From: Acestrorhynchus altus
Taxonomy: Eukaryota; Chordata; Actinopteri; Characiformes; Acestrorhynchidae
Reading direction: 5' to 3'
Assembly (NCBI GenBank): GCA_034509495.1
Contig: CM067504.1
Location: 3,499,336 to 3,563,335, forward strand
DNA: 64,000 nt
Shown: positions 11,920 through 22,546 of the stretch, piece after piece
How positions within the stretch are numbered: the stretch's first letter is position 1
How the letters are laid out: the number at the start of each line of letters is the position of its first letter
Translations under genes and position numbers: made by a program
Notes under the pieces: model-generated
Seen by the model: only the letters and a program-made list of their open reading frames with translations
Told to the model about the DNA's origin: nothing
Database searches by the model: none

Positions 11920-12160
11920 CTCATGGTGAAAACCTACACCCACCTCCACCCCTGCCCTGCCCAGCAATGGGATTCTGGCTTCAAGTCCATCAGAAGAAGC
12001 TGCCCAGAATTCCAGCCCAAACTCTTTGAGATCCCTTTCTTAGCTTTGGCAGACCTTACGCATGCTCTGCACATCGCAAATGGTCTTATTAGTTGGATCA
12101 GATGTGTTGGGATCTGGCACAAAATGAATAAAAGCCTAGCACAGAGTTGAGAACCATGGT
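11920..12160. repeat. MITE fragment related to the 7.4-kb palindromic element
   Basis: The segment 'attagttggatcagatgtgt' followed by 'cacagagttgagaaccatgg' resembles one half of the palindromic family at 7400 and 42268. Only one arm is clear. Confidence 0.5.
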
Positions 12161-13699
12161 TTTGTGGAATGCTTTTGACACTGACCACTTAAATTTTTTA
12201 AATGGTTTGATTTTCATTGGCCTTCTTGCTTTTCGGTGCTCTGAGACGTATCATCCCTCCGAAGTTATCTGTTCTCCATTTCTCCCGACAGCGAGATTAG
12301 ACGGAATATCCACTACACTATCCATCGCTTCACACTCCGGCTCCTGACTCCCATGTTCATTAACACAGCTTCATATTTGTTTTATTGCCTTTCTGCTGGA
12401 ATATTCTCTTTGATACATTACAAAAAATTACCACCGTGTGTCTCTCTTTGTACATATCTTTCTTTCTTTTTTTTTTTTCCCAACTCATCTGTAATATATA
12501 AATAATTATGACTCGCAGTCATATAATTTCACAAAGGAGCACATTGCCCTGGCACCCAATGAAAGGTATTGTTTACTGTCGTGGGCTAGATGATAAGAGA
12601 GCTAATTAGGAGCTAAAACCCATTACTCAGCAGAGGAGGCAGGATGTAAAGTTTAGTGCTTCCTGGAGCCGTCTTTGAAGATGGTTTTGGGGATGGCTTG
12701 GAGACAAGCTTCAGAATGGCAGAATTACAAATTGGATCCTGTTGAAGAAGTTCCAGTGAAACCTTTTAATCAGCCCCCCCTCCACCCCACACACACACAT
12801 CCACAAAGCCCTCCACCCACGCTCCTCAGACATACTTGAGGAAGGGAATATCACAAAAAAGAAGGTAGTGTCATTTGCATACATCCAGCAGAGTCAGTCG
12901 AGGTTCTGCACCGTGGCGAGGCTTTCATATGAGAGCCTTGAACAGATGCTTAGAGTCCGACTTGCCCCCACACACTTCAGCCTCTTCCCTAATTATGATT
13001 CGAGGGAAGGCCTTGGAGAACTCAGGTTTGAGTTCCCAAATCTCATCATCAGAACTTTCTTAAGGCCATTTGGAGAAGTAATATGTTTCCGTGCGCTCAG
13101 TCTGGTACTAGAATCAACGCTTGTGTCTAAGGCAGGGTTGAGGTACGGTCCCAGTCGAGGCTGGCAGGTTGAGGGTGGCCCGAGCAGTTGATGAGCTTTG
13201 GGCAACAGTGATTCTGCTGCAAAAGAGAGAGATACACTCTTGTTTGTGGACTGTCTTTCCAGCATAAAATTTGATTACGGTCTGCCTGGCTTCGACGTCA
13301 ATAACCTTTTTTGTCTTGTGTATCACAGCGAGGGTTTAACGCTCATCATTTCCACCACCGAATACATTTACACGTTACCTGAATCACTAAGAATGCAGTG
13401 GGGTGCAGTAAACAATGCAACCTGTCAATTGACTCGGTGTATAATCATGATGCATGCTGTGCTTTATGGATTGAGTGAGGAGGACTAGGCACAGTCCCAT
13501 AATGCTCTGACCCATTTAGACATACACAAAAGGGATCGACCTAAATCCATGTTAAATTATTGTATTGATTATTAATATCCACACGCTTTATGTAATGTTC
13601 GCAATTTCAAAGCGTCGTTATTCACGGGAACGCTGTCAGAATCCGAATCCTGTTCATTCAAATGTAATAGGGTGACATGGTGGTTATATTACCATGTAT
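12161..13699. other. Non-coding, mostly unique-looking sequence
   Basis: No exon with flanking splice sites and no known repeat was recognised. The short open frames around 12868-13265 overlap on opposite strands and have no motif. Confidence 0.4.
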
Positions 13700-14065
13700 A
13701 ATGTGTCAGCTCCTCCTACCATACGGCAGTTTGTAGTTCTACAATTACAGTAGTTCAGCTGTGATGTGGGTGGTGGGTCATTCTCAGCACTGCGGTGACA
13801 CTGACGTGGTGGTGGTGCGTTAGTGTGTGTTGTGTTAGTATGAGTGGATCATACACAGCAGTGCTGCTGAAGGGTCTAAACACTGTGTCCACTCACTGTC
13901 CACTCTATCAGACACTCCAACCTTTCTGCAGTTTGTGTTGGTCATCCTTCATCAGTGCTCACAGGACACCCTTGGCTGGATATTTCTGGTTGGTGGACTG
14001 TTCTCAGTTCAGCAGTGACGCTGAGGGGGTTCTACAACAGCACTTTAGATGGCATAGGTTACTGT
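13700..14065 (+). repeat. Palindromic foldback repeat, copy 2
   Basis: It carries 'gtgggtggtgggtcattctc', 'tggtggtggtgcgttagtg', 'gtgtccactcactgtccact' and 'ggctggatatttctggttgg' in the same order as copies at 4.3 and 22.9 kb. Confidence 0.8.
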
Positions 14066-14559
14066 TCGGGCAGCATAAAATCAAGTCTTTGCTTTATGGA
14101 TGTATTGTTTGACGTTCTAAGGGCAGAATGAGCAGAACCCTCCTAACGAGGGTTGAAATCTCACCCCAGTGACTTCCACCATACACCTGGGAGTGCAAAC
14201 ACACCAGACAGTTGTGGGCGAGCAGTGTGCAGAATGTGAAAGCGACCTTGGTGTCATGACTGGACCGTCTGAAGGGTCTGTCATCTCCCACCAATGAAAC
14301 CAGTGAAATGAATGTGTGTTTTGGTTCATTGAGGTATTGATGGTTCATATGCCGTAAGGTTTTGTGGCCTCAGTAGCTGAAGTGACGTTGAGGTTCACTC
14401 CTTTAGGATTGATCATTTTGATTATGAGTCTCATATTTGTCTCCTGTAAAAATACAAGCCCTCTTTCAGTGGCACAGAGAAGGCTGCTGTTTTCTTTTGG
14501 CATTTTGATCATAATATAAAGGCTTAAAGTCACTTTAACTCTTAGAAAAAACAGCTAAA

Positions 14560-14620
<61 letters not shown>

Positions 14621-16929
14621 GTTATAATTTTACTATTATATGTTAGATTTTATGTTAGATTATAATATGTTAGAATTACAATTAAACATCCTAGACCACA
14701 AAACACTTAATGAAATTAATTGATCATCAAATAATAAAGAAAATATAGTTTTTAAATTTTATGCAATCAAGCATTCTGAAGAATGTATAGAAATATTATA
14801 AAATTAATATAGTATTTATATAGTATTAATATAGTATTTTCAGATCAAATCACTTTGGGTGATCACCAAAAATGTGAAGGCGTATTTAAAACATAGTTGA
14901 ATTCATACCAATATTAAATTTTTTTTATTTTTTTACATTTCAAATGAAGAAACTTTTGACTTGTAGGATCTCCTGAAAATGAAACAAAACAAAACAAAAC
15001 TCTGACGTGTGACTCTTAAAAATACGTTCCATTTTTTTTTAAAGAATAAGAAAATGTTAAACTATGTACATATCCCACAAAATTGGCCTAGTTTTCTAAA
15101 ATTTAATGTTAATTTTTTTTTAAATATTATGACTTTTTTATCAAATTTGTTGCCCAAAACCTTGTGGACAGAAAACCACCTACTGTTCTGTAGCATTTCT
15201 ATTGATTATAAATCATCATGTGATTCTGTCACAATGTAAAGAACCACTGACAAACTCGAATTATATAATAAAGTGAAACGACAGAGTTTTCTGTGACATT
15301 ATATCTCTATAGCTCTGTCTTTCTATACAACACACATTACTACATCAAAGATATGCTCTCTCATAAATGAATTAAAGAATTCAGCCAAGCATCCTCTCTT
15401 CTTTTGTAGTCTTTCTCCTGCCAGATGAATTCCGAACTTTCGGAGGCTGTCTTTAATCTGAAAAACACGTCTCACAGTGTGACTTAATGAATGCAACTAG
15501 TCATTACGCTCCCAGAACAAAACGGTATAGTGCTTATAACAAATTGTCTTTTTGTCACTTTGACAGCCATTTATACAAAATGCTTCTCTCTTATTACTAG
15601 AAATAGCTGTAGTCTCAAAATGATTCGTCCCTCCAGGAAAGTACACAGGACCTTGTCATAGTTACCATTTACATGACAAATTGCAATGCGTTTCTATAGC
15701 CAGTGGAAACCTTGCTGGTTTGAGCGCAAATGCTTTAGAAACACAGAGTTAAAATGAAAAATTGTGTGTCATAAAGCAAGGCTAAGATGATCATACATTT
15801 CTGTCGTTTGAATTTGTACTCCATAAATTACCCTTGAGGATACCTTAAAAACTGGGCATTTCTCCGACTCTGCTGCAGTTCGAATGTTATCTGTTGGGCG
15901 ATAAGATAATTGTTGCTTCATTAATTTCACCAGACGCTTCACGCTCTGCGTACATTTCCCCCCGTTTTAATCTGGTCTTAAAAATAGTCTCTGGCTCATT
16001 CACACACGAAAACTCGGTAAACGCAGTTCTACTTTATCCCTCCAGTTTTCAGCTTTCTTTCTGGTGCGCAGAGGCCTCCATTTCATCCGTTGTTTTGTTC
16101 AAGTAGACCACAGTTCATCCCACTCAGAGGCATATTTAACTGTTTTCTTGGTTGTTCAGAACATTGTACAAACAAAATTGCCCTTTTATTGCAGCACAGC
16201 CCAGCCTGCGGGTATTTCTGGCTGCTGGTTTGCACAATTATCTGTATGCGGATCCACCAGGGCACTTCACGCTTCTACATACGACAACAAAAACACTGCT
16301 CTGCTGCAGATGTTCCACTGGCCTTCCATTAATTCACTTCAGGATGATTTGCAGGGGCTGTTGGAGAATGCCAGTACTGGTATTGAATTGTACCAGGTAT
16401 TAATTAACTCACAGTAGATCCATAATCCTGATCCCAGTTGCATATGTTTGGGATTCTCCTGAATATTCAGGCTTTAGAGGCAGAGTAGACTGAGAGGAAC
16501 TGAGGCTGTTGATGGATAAATAATTACACACTCAGTTAAACTGCGTTTTAACCGTGAGCCGAAGTGCGAGGCTATGCCACGAGGAAGTTTTCTACCATGT
16601 AAGCTACATCATGCAAATAGCCTTATTTGTGAGCTGTTATTCCCTGAGAATATTCCAAGGAAATCGCTGAGACAGCGCATTGGCTGCCTCGGGATTAGCT
16701 CTGAGTGTTCTAACAGAAAGCATTTCAGACTGTAGGTTTTAATGGGATTGTTAGTAAAATTTGTAGACTTATATAAGTCCATTCAGTGGCGCCGTATTGT
16801 TGTGAGTGTGTTAAGAGCTGGTAAGAGCTGAATGTATGAGCCGATACTATGATGTTTTCTCTTTCTTCTTGTCTTTCCTGGCCGGGAATGACTGTTCAGG
16901 GTTTGATGAGTCTTTGCAGAAATTTGACA
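14066..16929. other. Non-coding sequence with an (ATT)n microsatellite
   Basis: An (ATT)n run spans about 14560-14622. The rest is AT-rich to about 15.4 kb and more balanced after it. No gene is recognised. Open frames near 16064-16417 occur in several frames at once and carry no motif. Confidence 0.5.
14560..14622 (+). repeat. (ATT)n microsatellite
   Basis: About 20 perfect trinucleotide units. Confidence 0.95.
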
Positions 16930-16934
16930 GACTT

Positions 16935-17070
16935 TTTTTGGGTTCGCTTACACACAGGTCAGGCTGGTCAGCTTGAAGCAGATGCTGTGGGCAAGCTTTA
17001 GGTGAGGCTGGAGTGAAAAACAAGAGTAATGACTGGTCTACTTAGTGCCTCTCAGATATATATATATATT
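16935..17070 (+). repeat. Duplicated non-coding segment, upstream copy (partner at 22690-22815)
   Basis: It shares 'aggctggtc', 'gatgctgtgggc.agctt', 'aggtgaggctg.agtg' and 'agtaatgactg' in order with 22690-22815, same strand, with scattered substitutions. Confidence 0.7.
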
Positions 17071-17127
17071 TCTTCTATATTTATTATTATTTTATTATTA
17101 CCTTCTTCTCTGTCGGTACTGTATTGA

Positions 17128-17129
17128 TG

Positions 17130-17190
<61 letters not shown>
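17128..17190 (+). repeat. (CTAT)n microsatellite
   Basis: About 15 perfect tetranucleotide units. Confidence 0.95.
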
Positions 17191-17569
17191 AAGTTTGGAA
17201 ATACTTACAGACCAATTTCACAAACTTTTGTTCACCAACAAATTAGAAAAGTATTTATAGGAAACAGTAACGATGTCTACAGTTGTGCATGCTTTATTTT
17301 TATTTTTATTTTTATAATTTTTTTGCTTATAACAGCTACATTTTTTTGCATTTGATCATCCAGAGTGTTTTTGGCCTGAAAATGCACTAATTTAGTGGAC
17401 TTATTTATAATGATTAGATGACGTGGATATTTATAACAATGCTTTTTTCAAAATACTTGACAGTGGCCCAAATAATAAAACAAAAATATATGAAATTATA
17501 TATATGTTTGTTATTTATTTATGTATCAGAATATTCGCCCTCTTCGGGGATATTATCCCTTCTGTCTGT

Positions 17570-17870
17570 TTTATTCTGAAATCTGAACATTGTGTGAGCA
17601 AAGATACAAACCCTTCTCATTTTCCACTATAACCCAATATCTGGGTCAGTGATGTCATCAGCCCCACCCCCTCTCTCTGATCAGTCAGAGTCTGTATGCA
17701 GGTTGAACATGTACATATGGACAGAGCAGTAAACATGCACTGGAAGCTCCTTTGAAGAGTGAATTTTAGATGAATTCAGAGCTGGATTACTCTCTGATAA
17801 TTCATCACACAATGAAGAGACCATGATAATGAGATGTTTTATGGGTATGTTTTATATTTTAATTATACAT
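17570..17870 (-). repeat. Dispersed repeat, copy with a single 52-bp unit
   Basis: The part at 17650-17850 is the reverse complement of 51780-52100. It includes 'ccccctctctctgatcagtc', 'agagtctgtatgcaggttg' and 'actggaagctcc'. Here the 52-bp unit occurs once; at 51.9 kb it is tandemly repeated. Confidence 0.7.
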
Positions 17871-18699
17871 CTATAGTGTTATGTGCATCATGTCTGTACA
17901 TTACTCCGATTCCTAGAAAATGGCATAGACTTGCCTTGTAAATGTGGATCTTGGCTTGTAAGAGTTAAAGGAAAACCTCTTTGATTCTATTTTCAGTCCC
18001 CAGGGCCGGTACATATGTATAAATGTCAGTTCTATTAGAAGGTCTTTCCTGGACAAAAGAGACAGTTACTCCAACCAAAGCAGAATAAACACTTTTCAAT
18101 ATCCTTGATTTTGGAAGAAACAAATAAAAACAAGGAATGAGAAAGTGTATTTTTTTATCTACATAGTGAATATTGCAATTCTATGACACTCATATAATTA
18201 AAATTAATATTAAAATATTAAAATTATATGATTTTAATTTCAATATCAAAAAGTAGCACCATGTAATCTTTAACTCATTTATTGTCCAACCATTTGACTG
18301 GTACTGTATTGTCACAATCACAGCGAAAGGACCAACTGGATAATAATAAAACTATGTGCCAAAGTTTTAATGTCACAGAGGTTTAGAAATTTAGAAGTTT
18401 CCCAAAACATGCCAAAAAAGACAAGCATGCTGAGCGGTAAACTTGGCTTTGTTTTCATCTATAATTTCTTTCTTCGCTGTTTTTAAAATAATGAGTGCAG
18501 AAATGTCAGTTGTCATCTCTGTGTTTGAAATTGTTCCATTAATATTGCTCTTCATAAATGTAGCTGTTTCTTGAACAGTGATCAGTAATCCGGAAGGCTG
18601 TTGCGTCTCTGTGTGCATGTCAGACGATCTGTCAGTTTTCCTTCTCCGTGGTTCTTCTAGGTCTCTCAGAACCTTCTTCCATCCACTTCTGCCACATGT
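17871..18699. other. Non-coding AT-rich sequence, nothing recognised
   Basis: An open frame on the minus strand (18391-18705) has no motif. Confidence 0.4.
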
Positions 18700-18860
18700 A
18701 ACCACATGTTATTTATGGCACATGATATGTCAGTAAGACCCTCCCACTTCCCAGGGCTCTTTGACAGGACCCTTCATACCTCGCTTGTAAAGGATGCTAC
18801 CAACACAACAGCACGAGTCAGAATGGAAAGCACCTTATATAGTCAGTCAGGTACAGCGAT
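18700..18860. mobile_element. Short Tc1-like family fragment
   Basis: The stretch 'aaaggatgctaccaacacaa' followed by 'agcacgagtcagaatg' is nearly identical to 49902-49938, inside the Tc1-like relic there. Confidence 0.6.
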
Positions 18861-18989
18861 GAGACCCGGCCTGTTTAAGTCATGTGCCCGGCCGAGTGTG
18901 AATCTTGAATAATTTCCATCCAACCCTAATCACCCCCACCAGATCCAGCTTGTTACTGCCGTTAGAATTCCTTAATTGGTTGATTGAGA

Positions 18990-19055
18990 TCTGGGTTGCA
19001 GTTGAGAGCTCCTGGAATAGCTCTCCAGGAGGAAGGTTGGAGACCATTGGTCAGC
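18990..19055. repeat. MITE fragment (arms 'gagctcctggaatagctctc')
   Basis: A small imperfect palindrome whose right side 'ctccaggaggaaggttggag' resembles one arm of the 7.4-kb palindromic family. Confidence 0.4.
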
Positions 19056-21022
19056 AGACTGCATTTTTATTATATATTTCATACGAAATCTTGTGAATCC
19101 TGTCCATAAGAGTTGTTGATTTGGTGGTGATGCGAGTGAGGATTTATTTTTCTGCTTTTGCTCGACCCATGCCAGCATTTCTCCTGAGACACTGCTAAAT
19201 CCTTAATAGAACTAACATTTAGAAACCATTAAAAATGCAAGTAAAAGCTTAAAATGGAATAACAAGGCCGGACTCTCGGGAGCGGTGTGTAAACAGTGAT
19301 TTGGCACTAGAGCAGAGGGACACTGGATTGCCTGCATAAGACAGAGGAGCAGTAAGCCAGAACAAGTGGCTGTTGAAATGCAGAGGTAGTTGGCATTTGA
19401 AAGGCCCCCTTATTCAACGACTCACCGTGGTATTGCGTTGTTGAATCCCTGCTGAGAGGTTGTTGTGTTCCGTAGGAGCCGGCTCATCGTTATGCATGGC
19501 AGAGCACGGACGTCTACGTTGAAGAATTAGATGTCATGCAGCAAAAAGGCCGGCTTTTAAATCTGCTGTAATCACAGCAGAAGCATTGTAGTCCAGACTG
19601 GAACGGTGTTCAGTCTGTTATGGATCTGCTTATCAGTCGATTACATTGTGGGATGCTTTTGGAGATGAGAGCCTGGATTTATTCAAAAAGGGGGCACCAG
19701 CGAGGATAAAAAAACAGAGCTGATCATTAATGATATTCACATCTTTCTGGTGCCGAATTTTTGCTTCTAGTTTTGGATATTGAACAGGTTTTTTTGGTGT
19801 TATTAACATGTTCTTTTTATTTGTATTGAAATGTGGTTATAATAGTCCTCTCAGGGATTATACTGTTAATGATGGCCTTAATGCTGAAACCCAAGCATTG
19901 ATGTACCCTATCCTATTTAGTCCATTTGTGATATATTCTGTGGCTCGAGCCACTTAGTGCTTAGCTATAGTTAAAAGCCCTGTAATCAGGAAGCTTTCAG
20001 CTCTAAATTACATGTAAATGAATTCTAGTCTAGTCGACATCAATTAAATAAGACCACCAAAACACTAACCCCCCGAATGAATAACAGCCATTCTAGAACG
20101 CCAGAATCGGCTACATTCAGTCCATTTTTGAAAAAAATGAAAAATATGAAACTTGTCATGCCTACAGCAACGTGAACGTCACTCCATAGACAAAAAAAAA
20201 AAACAACAACAGCAGAAAAACAACAAACGCAAAAGACCCCGTCTGTAGTTTTAACACTTCTAATAAACCCTGTATGTGTCCTCATACATGCTACACCACA
20301 CCAGAGAGATGCTTTCTGAGAGCCGCCCACACATCTGGTCACATGGCAGACATCAGTTGGCAGATTGTCATCATAATACAGTAATGAGACGCTTTTCCAA
20401 CATCTGCTTCAGTCACGGCTGCAGGAAATGATTGACAGCACTTGGTAAAAATATGGAAATAATAACAGGACCAGAACAAGAGGTAGAAGAGCGAGAGAAC
20501 GAGGCTGGATTAGACAGAGGTGCTGGAAGTGCAGCAATTATTTGTTTGTCACTGTAGCAGCTCATGGCATCGATATTTGAAGCTGCGGATTTCAGTCCCC
20601 AGTTGGCCAGAACTGTGTGCATTGCTTTGTTGCAGATGGGCTCATTTTCTGAAATTTTACATAAGTGGTGTCATTTGGGTGGATATGATGTAATGGCATA
20701 ATCCTGTAGTGGAAGATGGCACGAGGCTTACACCGTTTCTGCTGCTGAGACGGATGCTTTTACTTCATATTTCCGTTGTTAATCTCGTATCAATTTGCTC
20801 TCTGGACGAAGAAGAGGGAGGGAAAAAAAAGAACAGTCATTAAAATTTTAAGTGAATACTTATTCTTCTCACTTTCAGACAATTAGTAGACTATTCCCCA
20901 TAATGAATAATTTTCCTGCACTTTCCTCTCAGTCTTCATGAGATCTCTCAGTGGTCCTGATGAAGTTTTCATGGCCTTAAGGAGGCAGGAGAGTTCTCTG
21001 CTAATTGCCTGGTGTGTGCATC

Positions 21023-21054
<32 letters not shown>

Positions 21055-22179
21055 TGTGTGTGTGTGTGTGGGTGCGTATTGAGCTTGTAGGGAAGACTGA
21101 GAAAAACTGTGATAATCTGCAAACCAGGAAAAAAACCAAAATGCACCACAGGTTAAGGTTAGATTTAAAATTAGGCTTAAAAATAGGACTGAACAATACA
21201 TCGTTTCAGCATCATTATCACAATGTGATATACATAAGTATATACATAAGTAACATGGCAATATTTCATGCAATATATATATTTTTATACATTTTTGTTT
21301 TGCTGGTTGATGCAAAATAACTGATTACACTTTCTCTACCAGTTTCTGCCCAATAGAATTGATTTTACTCCAATATTAGATACATAGAACACATTGACCT
21401 GTAGGTTCCTAGTTACTTATGTTTAGGTGTTGTTTGTTTGTTTGTTTGTTTGTTTGTTTGTTTGTTTTTGCACCATCAAATGTGCATCATCAGTAAAATC
21501 AATGGGTTCTAGGTTAAAATAGCTGTATCTTGAAATTGTGCTCTATATACCACTGTGTATAATATAACAATGAGTTTTTTACTTAGTGACACTTACTTAT
21601 GCACATATTCTCCCTCACATTATATATTGTGGCCCCATTTTTGAATATGTGAAGTGTGTAGTTACACATTATTACTCATGAGTAACTTTGGAAATGTCCT
21701 CACTGTTACAGATGTAACAGATGCTACCTACGCTCACTGTCCAGCGAAACACACGTATCTCCAACAAGCTATTAACAGTCATTTTTGAGAATTTCTATTG
21801 GTGTACAGAGAAGCTACAGCGTTCACACTTAAAAGTGATGATAAATGCTTTTAATTCAACACCAGATATATTTATAGATTAAATATGGACTTTTAGTCTA
21901 TTAATCTATTTATCTGTAATCTGCCATTATACATCTATAATAGTGAATCACCAGTATTTTTACATATATTGCATGAAAATCTATTCATTAGTTTTCTATT
22001 AATTCATTTCATTCAGACAATAGAAATGGAGAGAATGGACAATTATTTCAAAGCTTGAACTGAAAAGTTAAGAATATTTTTTTCTTGTTCTGAAAAGATG
22101 AAGTGTTGAAGTTCTTGTTCTGACAGTGACCGATACAATGCATATGGGGCATGCTGTGACTGTGACTCAGTGTCTTGAT

Positions 22180-22180
<1 letters not shown>
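19056..22180. other. Non-coding sequence upstream of the brinp3 start exon
   Basis: No exon could be recognised. Simple repeats are (TG)n at about 21018-21070 and (TTTG)n at about 21430-21466. A non-coding first exon of brinp3 or a promoter could lie here or further upstream, but nothing in the sequence marks it clearly. Confidence 0.4.
21018..21070 (+). repeat. (TG)n microsatellite
   Basis: TG dinucleotide run with two interruptions. Confidence 0.95.

Positions 22181-22218
<38 letters not shown>
22181..22218 (+). repeat. (TG)n microsatellite immediately before the brinp3 start exon
   Basis: About 19 TG units, directly followed by 'ag' at 22219-22220. It occupies the polypyrimidine position of one candidate 3' splice site of the exon that carries the brinp3 start codon. 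Confidence 0.95.
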
Positions 22219-22220
<2 letters not shown>

Positions 22221-22349
22221 GTGTACGTTCTGTCCTTTCTCCAGATGTTTGTGGGGACAGGTGGCCATGCTGATCTGCAGTGCTGAGCGGTGGAGTGTGC
22301 TGTTGCCTTAGTGTCTGTGCTGCTGAAGCCTGCGGTGCTTGGCCCCCTC
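22221..22349 (+). promoter_or_regulatory. Probable 5' leader of brinp3 start exon, with candidate splice acceptors and two short upstream ORFs
   Basis: Two acceptors are possible: AG at 22219-22220 after the TG run, and AG at 22243-22244 after the better pyrimidine tract 'ctgtcctttctccag'. Downstream of the second, ATG at 22245 opens a 13-codon upstream ORF ending at TGA 22284-22286, in frame with brinp3. ATG at 22267 opens another, ending at TAG 22309-22311. Both would be in the leader of either transcript and could dampen translation. In mammals brinp3 coding begins in exon 2 after a non-coding exon, which fits an acceptor here; this is inference. Confidence 0.5.
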
Positions 22350-22546
22350 ATGGCTCTATGGGAGCTGTTGCTGTCTCTGGGCCTCCACTGCTGCCTGGCT
22401 GCTTCTGCCAGTCTGGCTGAGGATGGTCCCGCTGGGCCCCTGGACTGGCTTCTATCAGACAAGGGACCATTCCACCATTCCCAGGAGTACACTGACTTTG
22501 TGGAGAGGAACCGACAAGGCTTTTCCACCCGATACAAGATATACAG
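22350..22546 (+). CDS. brinp3: brinp3 coding exon 1 (start codon, signal peptide)
   Basis: It encodes residues 1-65 and two bases of codon 66. The start is the only in-frame ATG after the TGA at 22284-22286, and it matches the MALWE motif at an internal Met of the human protein; the roughly 14 residues that human has before it are absent. Residues 1 to about 23 form a hydrophobic signal peptide. [12 protein letters not shown] and [10 protein letters not shown] are the conserved family N-terminus. Donor: ACAG|gtgagg. Confidence 0.95.

Noticed and set aside
16064..16417. Clustered open frames on the + strand that might be an exon
   Set aside because: Three overlapping frames are open at once, none shows a protein motif, and no convincing acceptor and donor pair brackets one of them.
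20883..21320. Several open frames with His-Thr or Cys-Val repeats
   Set aside because: They are translations of a (TG)n/(AC)n microsatellite; the same applies at 22.2, 25.6 and 59.5 kb.
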